Below, piece after piece: positions 16,579 to 24,217 of a stretch of 38,596 nt of DNA. Below the pieces are notes generated by a model. The model had not been told where the DNA came from and searched no databases. It saw only the letters and a program-made list of their open reading frames with translations. This DNA comes from Acetatifactor sp. Lineage in GTDB: Bacteria > Bacillota > Clostridia > Lachnospirales > Lachnospiraceae. The position numbers and the translations under genes are program-made. The stretch is from contig JAFLRM010000017.1 in NCBI GenBank assembly GCA_022511465.1, positions 1-38,596 on the forward strand. The letters run 5' to 3'. Position 1 is the stretch's first letter; the number at the start of each line of letters is the position of its first letter.

Positions 16579-17565
16579 ATGAAAGCTACAAAAAAATTGC
16601 AAAAGGTTATGGTATCATTACTGACTGCTTGCGGGGTAATGGTATCAGCAATGCCGGTTATGGCAGCGGAAACTGTTAATTCTTTAAGCACAGAACCTAC
16701 AGTTACAAACTTGTTATCAAGTTTAGGTGAATCGGGTGATTTTTCGGCTGTTAGAACACTCAAAGATGCTAATGATGAAAACCGATATTCGTATCTTCCT
16801 TTTTCATCAGGTGGATATTTAATTTATGATTCTAAATTTGATATTGTTTCTGAGTATTCTACATCTTCCAACAATGATTATATAGAATCAACAGATTTAG
16901 TATATTATGCAGGAGCCTTACAATACTTCACTGAGAACGAAAATACTTTTGTTGAAATCCCTACTGGTAATGTAATAGGTTCTAGAGAATATTTTGTATC
17001 ATATTCTAATGATGTTGATTCAGAGGTAACACGAAATTATGTAAAGACTCGTTCATCTCTCCCAGATACGAGAGCTGCCCATTATATAAGTGGAACGGTA
17101 CCAAATTATAGTCACAATCCAGATGGTATATGTGGTTCTACATCAGCAGCAATGTTATTAAGGTGGTATGATATTTATAAGGATCAGAAATATGTACCAT
17201 CCAATTTAGAAAGTAACGATGGAGTTGCTTTAATTGACCATTTGAGAGGGTATATTGATGGAGATGTTCCAGGCAGTGTAGCTGGAGATGTTTTCACTGG
17301 TATCATGTCATATTGCGCTAACCAAGGTGTTAGCCATCCCGGTGGTTTTGATGGATATGATGATGATTATGTTGTTGGCAGAGTCGATACGTATGAAACT
17401 CCATTTTTGTTGATTATCCATAATCATCCTACATATAAAAACCATTGGGTAACGGGATATGGTTACAATATTTCTGGTGGAACTTGTTATTCTATTGTTA
17501 ACGATGGTTGGGGAAATACAAATATATCAATCAATCCCATATATGCTATACAAATCGTCTGGTAA
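16579..17565 (+). CDS. Secreted C39-like cysteine peptidase
   Basis: A 328-aa protein with a clear signal peptide (KKLQKVMVSLLTACGVMVSAMPVMAA, cleavage after about residue 30). The C-terminal half looks like a papain-fold C39-type domain: catalytic cysteine C185 in DGICGSTSAAMLLRWYD, histidine H289 in KNHWVTGYGY, and D309 in IVNDGWGN. The N-terminal 150 residues look like a propeptide or non-catalytic domain. Codon use is much more AT-rich than in the flanking ribosomal genes, suggesting acquisition. The role is unknown; secreted proteolysis or bacteriocin processing are options. A ribosome site AGGAGG and an operator-like repeat lie upstream. Confidence 0.75.
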   Translation: MKATKKLQKVMVSLLTACGVMVSAMPVMAAETVNSLSTEPTVTNLLSSLGESGDFSAVRTLKDANDENRYSYLPFSSGGYLIYDSKFDIVSEYSTSSNNDYIESTDLVYYAGALQYFTENENTFVEIPTGNVIGSREYFVSYSNDVDSEVTRNYVKTRSSLPDTRAAHYISGTVPNYSHNPDGICGSTSAAMLLRWYDIYKDQKYVPSNLESNDGVALIDHLRGYIDGDVPGSVAGDVFTGIMSYCANQGVSHPGGFDGYDDDYVVGRVDTYETPFLLIIHNHPTYKNHWVTGYGYNISGGTCYSIVNDGWGNTNISINPIYAIQIVW

Positions 17566-17656
17566 AAAATTAATTAGATAAAAAAGGCAGGTTTACAATG
17601 AAAAATTGATATTCATTATAAATCTGCTTTGCTGTTTTATGAACAGGAGGTTGTTT

Positions 17657-18007
17657 GTGAAAAAATATAAATTTGTTGACGTAATAATAGCTTTTCTTAT
17701 AATTATTTTAGGCATGATACTATTTTTAGCCATGGCGAGTACCGAAGCTAAACAAGATTATTTTGAGGGAAAAGTTTTAGAAAACTCAGATGATTATATA
17801 ATCATTAGAATTGATTCATCATATGAAGAGTTAATTAGTAAGTTAGGAGAAACAGTAAAAATAGAAAAAAAGGATGTTGTCAAAGAATGTGATTTTTCTA
17901 TTTTTTCGTCTAATGAAAGTATACGTGTACTATATAGCGGGATAAATTCAAAAAAACACGAGTTGGAACATATATTTGCGATTTATGTTTTGTCGGAAAT
18001 ACAATAA
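17657..18007 (+). CDS. Small membrane-anchored protein, function unknown
   Basis: A 116-aa protein. The GTG at 17657 is chosen because AGGAGG lies 6 nt upstream at 17645-17650; an in-frame ATG at 17606 would add 17 residues without a ribosome site. One membrane segment (about 7-25) is followed by an outside domain with YFEGKVLENSDDYIIIRID, a beta-rich pattern recalling small lipoprotein or DUF3221-like modules, but the match is weak. It follows the C39-like gene by 91 nt and shares its AT-rich codon use, so it may be its partner or an immunity-type protein. That is conjecture. Confidence 0.6.
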   Translation: MKKYKFVDVIIAFLIIILGMILFLAMASTEAKQDYFEGKVLENSDDYIIIRIDSSYEELISKLGETVKIEKKDVVKECDFSIFSSNESIRVLYSGINSKKHELEHIFAIYVLSEIQ

Positions 18008-18214
18008 ATATAATTGGAAAATAAACTATTCGCTCTTAAAATTGGATATCTTACCGTCCACTGGCGGTATTTATATGTGAGCAAGGAAATTTCCTGTTTT
18101 CTACTGAACAGCGGGCAGAATACAGCTTTCTAAACGCCTTATTGTCGGAAAAGACCAAGCTGCTGGAAAGTTCTTGCCGGAAAGTCGTCCAATTTGCCTT
18201 TTTTTGTTTTGTAG
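18008..18214 (+). other. Non-coding, probably degraded mobile-element DNA
   Basis: No convincing gene. A small inverted repeat TACCG/CGGTA lies near 18052-18070. Translations in several frames give protein-like but interrupted strings, as expected for a decayed gene fused to the recombinase tail downstream. Confidence 0.4.
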
Positions 18215-18382
18215 GTAACACGCAGGCACACCAGCTTTGAGGAACTCACTCCCATCCTTTTGCGTGAGTTTGTGGAGAGAATCGTCGTGCATGAGGGTTA
18301 CAAGGACGAGAACGGCACACGTAGACAGAACATTGATATTTATTATTCTTTCATCGGCAAGGTGGAGCTTCCTGACGAGTGA
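18215..18382 (+). pseudogene. C-terminal remnant of a large serine recombinase
   Basis: A reading frame with no start codon (an in-frame TAG at 18212-18214) gives SFEELTPILLREFVERIVVHEG, then a basic stretch and IDIYYSFIGKVELPDE before TGA. This matches the C-terminal (DUF4368-like) end of the large serine recombinases carried by clostridial conjugative and mobilizable transposons. Only about 55 residues remain, and the catalytic resolvase domain is missing. It is a scar of a former integrated element, and it supports a mobile origin for the surrounding AT-rich island. Confidence 0.7.
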
Positions 18383-18611
18383 CCGCCCGACCTGTCCGGC
18401 AGATCCAGGCGCCGGATAGGGACGGCAAAATTTTTTACACTTCTTTTACTTCTTTATCACACACCAGCAGATAAGCAAGGCACGAAGTGCCTGCGAATTA
18501 TCTCTTGGCTTCACAGTAATCAAATCTCACCGAATGCTTGCATTTATATGTTTTTTTCAACTTATAATTGTGGTATACTCATATTATCAAGAGTGAATGG
18601 AGGAAGATAGG
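18383..18611 (+). other. Intergenic region after the recombinase scar
   Basis: Contains a nested hairpin in which AGATAA/TTATCT encloses AGGCAC/GTGCCT near 18471-18502, and a TATACT -10-like site near 18574. No gene is seen until the short DUF4160-like frame at 18612. Confidence 0.4.
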
Positions 18612-18662
18612 ATGCCAGAGATATCCTTTTTTTATGGAATTAGTGTAACCATAATCCTTTAG
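18612..18662 (+). pseudogene. DUF4160 gene remnant
   Basis: A 16-codon frame encodes MPEISFFYGI followed by six unrelated residues and a stop. MPEIxxFYGI is the typical N-terminus of DUF4160 proteins, which are usually about 80-100 aa and directly precede a DUF2442 gene, as here. GAGGAAGAT is a possible ribosome site. The body of the gene has apparently been deleted, leaving only its start joined to the DUF2442 ribosome site. Confidence 0.6.
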
Positions 18663-18679
18663 TGTAAGGAGGCGATTGT

Positions 18680-18946
18680 ATGTTTCCGAAAGTTGTACAG
18701 GTTGTGCCAATGCGAGACTACTCGGTATACGTTTATTTTGAGGATGGGAAAATTGTGCATTACAACATGTCAAAGATGATTGAAAAAGAGGCATTTTTCT
18801 GCTTAAAAGATATTGAAATATTTATGAACAGATGCACCGTCATGAATGATACACTTGCATGGGATATTGGCGGGAATTGGGATAATACAGCATGCCTGGA
18901 TATTGATCCGGATACATTATACGAGTTACCGTTTGTAAATGAGTAA
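18680..18946 (+). CDS. DUF2442 domain protein
   Basis: An 88-aa DUF2442 protein starting MFPKVVQVVPMRDYSVYVYFEDGKIVHYNMSKMI and ending CLDIDPDTLYELP, both typical. AAGGAGG lies upstream. DUF2442 genes commonly pair with DUF4160 genes. The pair has been suspected of toxin-antitoxin-like behaviour, but no activity is established to my knowledge. Here the partner is reduced to a remnant of 16 codons, so this gene is an orphan. Confidence 0.8.
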   Translation: MFPKVVQVVPMRDYSVYVYFEDGKIVHYNMSKMIEKEAFFCLKDIEIFMNRCTVMNDTLAWDIGGNWDNTACLDIDPDTLYELPFVNE

Positions 18947-19016
18947 ACTGCATAATGGAATTGTCCACTTAATTTGATATAATAAGTGCTTAGGAAAGTG
19001 CAAAGGAGATAACACC

Positions 19017-19499
19017 ATGATCGCACTGATCGTAGCCTACACCAAAAACAGAGTCATCGGCAAGGACGGCCAGATTCCTTGGAGAATCAAAGGAGAGCAG
19101 AGACGTTTTAAAGAGCTGACCACAGGAAATGTGGTGGTCATGGGCAGACGCTCCTACGAGGAGATTGGTCATCCCCTGCCCAACCGCTATAACATCATTG
19201 TGTCCAACACACAGAGATTTGAGGCGGAAAACTGTACCACGGTCGGCTCCCTTTCTGAGGCGATACAGGCAGCAGGGGACCGGGATATCTACATATCCGG
19301 CGGTGCCGGACTATACCGGGAGGCCATCGATCTGGTGGACAAAATGTACATCACGGAGATTGACGCCGAGATAGAGGGCGACACATATTTTCCGGAGTTT
19401 GACACAGAGCAGTTTACCAGAGAGGTGGAGGAGCATGTGATCGTAGACCTGCCGGATATTTTGTCTTATGACTATGTGACCTACACCAGAAAGAAATGA
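19017..19499 (+). CDS. folA: Dihydrofolate reductase
   Basis: A 160-aa DHFR that reduces dihydrofolate to tetrahydrofolate with NADPH. Key features are MIALIVAYTKNRVIGKDGQIPW, the active-site acid E27, the NADPH-binding VVMGRRSYEEIGHPLP and SGGAGLYREAI. AAAGGAGAT precedes the ATG. A TATAAT box lies at 18978-18983, although no good -35 is visible. Length is normal for the bacterial type. No thymidylate synthase gene is adjacent. Confidence 0.93.
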   Translation: MIALIVAYTKNRVIGKDGQIPWRIKGEQRRFKELTTGNVVVMGRRSYEEIGHPLPNRYNIIVSNTQRFEAENCTTVGSLSEAIQAAGDRDIYISGGAGLYREAIDLVDKMYITEIDAEIEGDTYFPEFDTEQFTREVEEHVIVDLPDILSYDYVTYTRKK

Positions 19500-19514
19500 A
19501 ATTCCAGAAAGATG

Positions 19515-19542
19515 TTGCATAAGCGCGAAAAAAGTATATAAT
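19515..19542 (+). promoter_or_regulatory. Promoter of the rubrerythrin-metY unit
   Basis: TTGCAT (19515-19520), a 16-bp spacer and a perfect TATAAT (19537-19542), about 50 nt before the rubrerythrin start. Confidence 0.65.
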
Positions 19543-19592
19543 CAATTTTAGGAATTTTTCCAAAATTAAAAGAGAAAAGGATGGATCATGTG

Positions 19593-20144
19593 ATGAGTGA
19601 AAATGGAAAGAACCCTTATGCGGGAACAAAGACGGAGAAAAATCTGTGGGAGGCTTTCGCAGGAGAGTCCCAGGCGAGAAATAAATATACTTATTTTGCC
19701 TCCGTTGCCAAGAAAGCCGGCTATGAGCAGATTGCGGAACTGTTTTTGAAGACTGCTGAAAACGAGAAGGAGCATGCAAAGCTTTGGTTTAAGGCGCTGG
19801 GTCAGGTGGGAGACACCGCAGAGAACCTGCTTCACGCGGCAGAGGGCGAGAATGCCGAATGGACAGACATGTATGAGCGCATGGCGAAAGAAGCCGAGGA
19901 GGAGGGCTTCCCCGAGCTGGCTGCGCAGTTTAGAGGAGTAGGTGCCATCGAGAAACAGCACGAAGAGAGATATCGTGCACTGCTTAAGAACGTGGAGGCT
20001 AGGCAAGTATTTGAAAAGAGTGGTGTCCAGGTTTGGGAGTGCAGAAACTGCGGCCATGTAGTGGTTGGAACCAAGGCGCCGGAGAAGTGCCCGGTATGCA
20101 ATCATCCCCAGAGTTACTTTGAAGTGAGAAAAGAGAACTATTAA
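19593..20144 (+). CDS. Rubrerythrin
   Basis: A 183-aa rubrerythrin, a non-haem iron peroxidase that detoxifies hydrogen peroxide in anaerobes. The ferritin-like diiron domain (about 14-135) includes [15 protein letters not shown] and the ExxH motif ending at H61. The C-terminal rubredoxin module has C150, C153, C166 and C169 (two CxxC pairs). The ATG at 19593 is preferred to 19581, because AGGATGG is then about 8 nt upstream. It is followed after 14 nt by metY with no terminator, so they are probably co-transcribed. Confidence 0.95.
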   Translation: MSENGKNPYAGTKTEKNLWEAFAGESQARNKYTYFASVAKKAGYEQIAELFLKTAENEKEHAKLWFKALGQVGDTAENLLHAAEGENAEWTDMYERMAKEAEEEGFPELAAQFRGVGAIEKQHEERYRALLKNVEARQVFEKSGVQVWECRNCGHVVVGTKAPEKCPVCNHPQSYFEVRKENY

Positions 20145-20158
20145 GGCGGTATGTGTTT

Positions 20159-21442
20159 ATGAGCGATTACAGAATTGACACTAAATGTGTGCAGGCGGGC
20201 TACACACCTGGAAACGGCGAGCCTCGTCAGATACCCATCATACAATCTACAACCTTTAAATATGAAACCAGCGAGGACATGGGAAAGCTGTTTGATCTGG
20301 AGGCGACCGGATATTTCTATTCCCGCCTGCAGAATCCCACCAACGATTTTGTTGCGGCCAAGATTGCGGAACTGGAGGGCGGCACTGCAGCAATGCTGAC
20401 TTCCTCCGGACAGGCAGCTGTCTTTATGGCACTCTTCAACATTTGTGAAAATGGCGGGCATATCGTTTCCTCCTCTTCCATCTATGGCGGAACCTACAAT
20501 CTGATCTCTGTCACCATGGCAAAGATGGGTATTGATGTAACATTTGTTTCTCCGGATTGTACGGAGGAAGAGCTAAACGCTGCTTTCCGCGACAATACCA
20601 AGCTGGTTTATGGCGAGACCATTGCTAACCCGGCGCTCACCGTGCTGGATATTGAGAAGTTTGCCAAAGCGGCGCATACCCACGGTGTGCCGCTGATCGT
20701 GGACAATACGTTCCCTACACCGGTGAATTGTCGTCCCATTGAGTGGGGCGCGGACATTGTGGTGCATTCTACCACCAAATACATGGACGGGCATGGAGCA
20801 GCGCTGGGCGGTGTCATCGTGGACAGCGGGAACTTTGACTGGATGGCTCACGCTGACAAATTTCCCGGGCTGTGTACACCGGATGAGTCTTATCACGGAC
20901 TGGTCTATGCAGAGCGGTTTGGTCAGGCCGGTGCATATATCACCAAATGTACCGTGCAGCTAATGCGGGATCTTGGCTGTATTCAGGCTCCCCAGAATGC
21001 ATACATCCTGAATCTTGGCCTGGAGTCCTTGCATGTGAGAATGCCCCGACACGTGGAAAATGGTCAGGCGGTAGCGGAGTATTTACAGAAGCACCCCAAG
21101 GTGTCCTATGTGAATTATCCCGGATTGCCCGACAGCCCCTACTATGCGCTGTCACAAAAGTACCTGCCCAACGGTGGATGCGGCGTAGTCTCCTTTGAGC
21201 TTCGGGGCGGACGCAGTGCGGCGGAGAGTTTTATGAAGAATCTGAAACTTGCGGCCATTGTGACTCATGTGGCGGACGCCAGAACCTGCTGTCTGAACCC
21301 GGCCACCAGCACCCATCGCCAGTTGAACGAAGAACAGCTTGCGGCGGCTGGTGTTCCCGCGGGGCTGGTGCGTATTTCCTGCGGATTAGAGAACAAGGCG
21401 GATCTGATCGCTGATTTAGAGCAGGCGTTGGCAACCGTATAA
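20159..21442 (+). CDS. metY: O-acetylhomoserine sulfhydrylase (PLP enzyme)
   Basis: A 427-aa Cys/Met-metabolism PLP enzyme. It most resembles O-acetylhomoserine sulfhydrylase/aminocarboxypropyltransferase, which makes homocysteine from O-acetylhomoserine and sulfide. The PLP lysine is K207 in STTKYMDGHG. YSRLQNPTNDF, GGTAAMLTSSGQAA and VDNTFPTP are family motifs. A methionine gamma-lyase role cannot be excluded from sequence. The ATG at 20159 (AAGGCGG 9 nt upstream) is preferred over GTG 20153. It shares a transcript with rubrerythrin and ends at a good terminator. Confidence 0.88.
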   Translation: MSDYRIDTKCVQAGYTPGNGEPRQIPIIQSTTFKYETSEDMGKLFDLEATGYFYSRLQNPTNDFVAAKIAELEGGTAAMLTSSGQAAVFMALFNICENGGHIVSSSSIYGGTYNLISVTMAKMGIDVTFVSPDCTEEELNAAFRDNTKLVYGETIANPALTVLDIEKFAKAAHTHGVPLIVDNTFPTPVNCRPIEWGADIVVHSTTKYMDGHGAALGGVIVDSGNFDWMAHADKFPGLCTPDESYHGLVYAERFGQAGAYITKCTVQLMRDLGCIQAPQNAYILNLGLESLHVRMPRHVENGQAVAEYLQKHPKVSYVNYPGLPDSPYYALSQKYLPNGGCGVVSFELRGGRSAAESFMKNLKLAAIVTHVADARTCCLNPATSTHRQLNEEQLAAAGVPAGLVRISCGLENKADLIADLEQALATV

Positions 21443-21479
21443 GATCGGTTTAAAAAGAAATGAAATAACAAAAATGAGA

Positions 21480-21515
21480 AGCGCTGTCTGAGCATGGTAT
21501 AGACAGCGCTTTTTC
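21480..21515 (+). terminator. Intrinsic terminator after metY
   Basis: AGCGCTGTCT (21480-21489) pairs with AGACAGCGCT (21501-21510), followed by a T-run. Confidence 0.9.
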
Positions 21516-21564
21516 TGTTCTTTTGCCTCTTTGAGTATGTTCCCAAAAAAATTTGGAAAAACTA

Positions 21565-21602
21565 TTGACAAACATAATTTAATTGTTTACAATTAAATTA
21601 TA
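21565..21602 (+). promoter_or_regulatory. gpx promoter with OhrR-type operator
   Basis: TTGACA (21565-21570), a 17-bp spacer and TACAAT (21588-21593). A perfect inverted repeat AATTTAATTGT/ACAATTAAATT (21576-21586 and 21589-21599) covers the spacer and -10. TACAATTAAATT at 21588-21599 resembles the known Bacillus OhrR operator half-sites (TACAATT...AATTGTA). An OhrR gene lies just downstream, so peroxide-responsive repression is very likely. Confidence 0.75.
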
Positions 21603-21669
21603 AAAATTGTCAGCAATAAAATTTTAAACAATTTAAAAGTTATAAGGTAAAGAAAGAGAGGATAATAAC

Positions 21670-22143
21670 ATGAGCATTTATGATCACACCGTAAAGGACG
21701 CAGAAGGCAATGATGTGAGTTTGCAGGATTACAGAGGAAAAGTACTTTTGATCGTAAACACTGCCACCGGCTGCGGCTTCACTCCCCAGTATGAGGGGCT
21801 TCAGGATCTGTATGAGAAATACCAGGAGAAAGGCCTGGAGATTCTGGACTTCCCCTGCAACCAGTTCGGCAATCAGGCACCTGGCACCGAGGAGGAGATC
21901 GAGGACTTCTGTCAGTCCAGGTATGGTGTGACCTTTAAGATGTTTAAAAAGATCTGTGTGAACGGTGAGAACGAGGAACCCCTGTACACTTATTTAAAGT
22001 CCCAGAAAGGCGGCGTGATGGGCAGCAAGATCAAGTGGAATTTCACTAAGTTTCTGGTGGACAGAGAGGGTAATGTGATAGAGCGATTTGCTCCGACGAC
22101 CACCCCGGAGCAGATTGATGAGAAAGTGGCAGCGCTGTTGTAA
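21670..22143 (+). CDS. gpx: Glutathione peroxidase family (Cys-type thiol peroxidase)
   Basis: A 157-aa monomeric-type Gpx that reduces peroxides, in bacteria usually with thioredoxin as the donor. The peroxidatic residue is cysteine C35 (NTATGCGFTPQYEGL) rather than selenocysteine. The catalytic tetrad partners Q69 (FPCNQFGNQAPG), W123 and N124 (IKWNFTKFLVD) are present. It is preceded by an OhrR-like operator and followed by the OhrR regulator, so it appears to be the output of an organic-hydroperoxide response in place of the usual Ohr enzyme. Confidence 0.93.
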   Translation: MSIYDHTVKDAEGNDVSLQDYRGKVLLIVNTATGCGFTPQYEGLQDLYEKYQEKGLEILDFPCNQFGNQAPGTEEEIEDFCQSRYGVTFKMFKKICVNGENEEPLYTYLKSQKGGVMGSKIKWNFTKFLVDREGNVIERFAPTTTPEQIDEKVAALL

Positions 22144-22162
22144 AACAGCGCTGTTCTTTTTA
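22130..22162 (+). terminator. Terminator overlapping the gpx stop codon
   Basis: CAGCGCTGTT (22130-22139) pairs with AACAGCGCTG (22144-22153) around a GTAA loop that includes the stop codon, followed by TTCTTTTT. Confidence 0.88.
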
Positions 22163-22319
22163 TGAGAGGTCCTATATATTATTTGACAAAACAAGTTGAA
22201 TTGCTAAATGAATTGTGATAAATTTAATAGTGCGATGAGTGTTTGAATATAAGCTTATGGTAGAAGAGAATAGTTGTAAGTACTGATATAATGGTGATGG
22301 ATTGAAAGAGGAGAGAGAT

Positions 22320-22754
22320 ATGGAAACACAAAAATATGATTGCCTAAAGCTGGAAAATCAACTCTGTTTTCCGCTTTACGCCTGCTCCAAGGAGATTGTC
22401 AGACGCTATAAACCTTTTCTGGACGAACTGGATCTGACATACACTCAGTATATCACAATGATGGTGATGTGGGAAAAGAAGGAGATGAATGTAAAAGAGC
22501 TGGGCAGCTGCTTATATTTGGACTCCGGCACGCTCACTCCTGTGCTCAAGAAGCTGGAGAGCAAGGGCTATATCGCGAGGGCCAGATCCAAGTTTGACGA
22601 GCGCAATCTGGTGCTGACCATTACCGAGGAGGGGGAGAAGCTGAAGGATCGCGCGGTGGAAATCCCGGCGAAAATGGGACAGTGTGTCCATCTGAAGCCG
22701 GATGAAGCTACGCAGCTCTACCAGCTTTTATATAAAATATTGGGAAATTTTTAG
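22320..22754 (+). CDS. ohrR: OhrR-family peroxide-sensing MarR regulator
   Basis: A 144-aa MarR-fold repressor very like Bacillus OhrR. The sensing cysteine is C16 in KLENQLCFPLYA, the signature of this subfamily. The tyrosines Y30 and Y41 and the winged-helix string LYLDSGTLTPVLKKLESKGYI are in place. A second cysteine, C122, sits about 106 residues later, near where two-cysteine OhrR proteins carry their resolving cysteine. The ATG at 22320 has GAGGAG 7 nt upstream; a TTG at 22302 is less likely. It should control gpx through the operator at 21576. Confidence 0.9.
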   Translation: METQKYDCLKLENQLCFPLYACSKEIVRRYKPFLDELDLTYTQYITMMVMWEKKEMNVKELGSCLYLDSGTLTPVLKKLESKGYIARARSKFDERNLVLTITEEGEKLKDRAVEIPAKMGQCVHLKPDEATQLYQLLYKILGNF

Positions 22755-22762
22755 GTGAAATC

Positions 22763-22789
22763 TGTAACGAAATCCTTCCCAAACGGATA
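22763..22789 (+). promoter_or_regulatory. Possible autoregulated ECF-type promoter
   Basis: TGTAACG at 22763-22769 and CGGATA at 22784-22789 have roughly the composition and spacing of an ECF -35 (AAC core) and -10. It lies about 55 nt upstream of the ECF sigma gene, where autoregulation is common. An AAATGC/GCATTT hairpin follows. Tentative. Confidence 0.35.
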
Positions 22790-22844
22790 TACTTGTGAAA
22801 TCATAAATGCCTCGCATTTACGATAAAGGGAAAGGAGGGACAGC

Positions 22845-23345
22845 ATGGAAGAAATATACAAGGAGAATGCGAAAATTGTATATCACTTCCTGCTGTCCCT
22901 TTGTCGTGACCGGGATCTGGCGGAGGATATGACGCAGGAGACTTTCCTACAGGCGTATCGCTCTCTGGAGCGCTACGACGGAAGCTGTAAGCTGTCCAGC
23001 TGGCTGTGTCAGATTGCAAAACATCTGTATTATCAGAATCTTGCAAAGTGGGGGAAGGAGCTCCCCGTGGATCTGACGGAAGCGGACGAAGCAGATACGT
23101 CACCCCAGCCAGAAGAGACAGTGCTCAGGCGGCTGGAGCTTCTGGATGTGTTAAAGGAGATGCAAAAACTCCCCCAGCAGACCAGAGAGGTCATGTACCT
23201 GCGCCTGATAGGTTCTCTCTCCTTTAAAGAGATCGGTGAGATTCTGGGAAAGAGCGAGAACTGGGCCAGGGTCACCTTTTATCGGGGCAAGGAGAAATTG
23301 ATTCAGGCGGCGAAGGATGCCGACAGGAAGGAGGAGTTTGGATGA
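22845..23345 (+). CDS. ECF-family RNA polymerase sigma factor
   Basis: A 166-aa group 4 sigma factor. Region 2 spans about residues 5-75, with LAEDMTQETFLQAYRSLERYDG and LSSWLCQIAKHLYYQ. Region 4 is about 105-160, with LPQQTREVMYLRLIGSLSFKEIGEILGKSENWARVTFYRGKEKL. There is no region 3 or N-terminal extension. AAAGGAGGG precedes the start. It overlaps the next gene by 4 nt (ATGA), the usual coupling of an ECF sigma factor to its anti-sigma factor. Target genes are unknown. Confidence 0.93.
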   Translation: MEEIYKENAKIVYHFLLSLCRDRDLAEDMTQETFLQAYRSLERYDGSCKLSSWLCQIAKHLYYQNLAKWGKELPVDLTEADEADTSPQPEETVLRRLELLDVLKEMQKLPQQTREVMYLRLIGSLSFKEIGEILGKSENWARVTFYRGKEKLIQAAKDADRKEEFG

Positions 23346-24178
23346 GTAGATTAGATTGTGATATTGTGAGAGATCTGACGCCGTCCTATCTGGAGGAAAT
23401 CTGTTCGGATAGCTCCAGACAGGCAGTGGAGGAGCATTTGACAGAGTGCGAGAAGTGCAAAAATTATATACAGATGATGCGCCAGACGGAGTTGGTAAGC
23501 AAAAAGGCGGAGCAGGGCGAGCTGGACTATATGAAGAAGGTAAAGCACCACTTCAACCAGAAAAACAGGGCCGTGATAGGTTGCTGCGTGTTGGCAGTGT
23601 GTTTTTTGCTGACGTCGTGGGCGATGCTGTCAGTAATGCCATACATTTTTGGCGGGATGACTTTTTGGTTCTACTGTGCCACTTATGCCCCGTACGTGGT
23701 TCTGGCGGTGGCTCTGTGGCTGATCCTGGCGGAGTATCGTGGAAAGCTGCAGAAGAAAGGAATGCGGATAGCCGTCGGGACTCTTGGAGTTGTGGGACTT
23801 CTGTACAGTGTAGGGCTAATGGAGCACTGCATTCGGTGTGCCCAGAATAATGTGCCGGTATTTGGGATTCCGGTTGCGAAGCTGGGGCCGGTGGTGGCAG
23901 CGCAGTTGGTTGCTGTTGCAATTGTAGAATTTACGCTGACCGCTCTGCTCGCGGCACAGACCATCCGTGAGGAAGCGCGCTTTGGTATCCTCCATGTGAT
24001 CACCTTGCTGGGAGCCTTTGTGTCTATAGCCCTTCACAATACATTGTTCAATATGGAGTCTCTCGAAAGTTATATTGAGCAGCGCAATACCATTTTGACT
24101 GTATTTGCGGCGGAAGGCATCGTAATTGTGTTGGTGATAATGCTTTTACAGAAATTTCATAAAATAAAGAAAGAGTGA
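23342..24178 (+). CDS. Membrane anti-sigma factor with N-terminal zinc finger
   Basis: A 278-aa protein. The N-terminal cytosolic part has the zinc-binding anti-sigma pattern HxxxCxxC at H32, C36 and C39 (EEHLTECEKC), with further cysteines C6 and C21. From about residue 77 it has about six membrane segments, many more than the single pass of most ZAS-type anti-sigma factors. It should hold the adjacent ECF sigma factor inactive until an envelope signal arrives. The signal is unknown. Confidence 0.85.
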   Translation: MSRLDCDIVRDLTPSYLEEICSDSSRQAVEEHLTECEKCKNYIQMMRQTELVSKKAEQGELDYMKKVKHHFNQKNRAVIGCCVLAVCFLLTSWAMLSVMPYIFGGMTFWFYCATYAPYVVLAVALWLILAEYRGKLQKKGMRIAVGTLGVVGLLYSVGLMEHCIRCAQNNVPVFGIPVAKLGPVVAAQLVAVAIVEFTLTALLAAQTIREEARFGILHVITLLGAFVSIALHNTLFNMESLESYIEQRNTILTVFAAEGIVIVLVIMLLQKFHKIKKE

Positions 24179-24217
24179 GTGCGGTAAGACGGATAAGAGT
24201 TTTCTTTAGAAAGGAAA

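Noticed and set aside
18101..18292. Minus-strand 63-aa frame across the recombinase scar
   Set aside because: No ribosome site; the opposite strand gives a far better match to a recombinase C-terminus.
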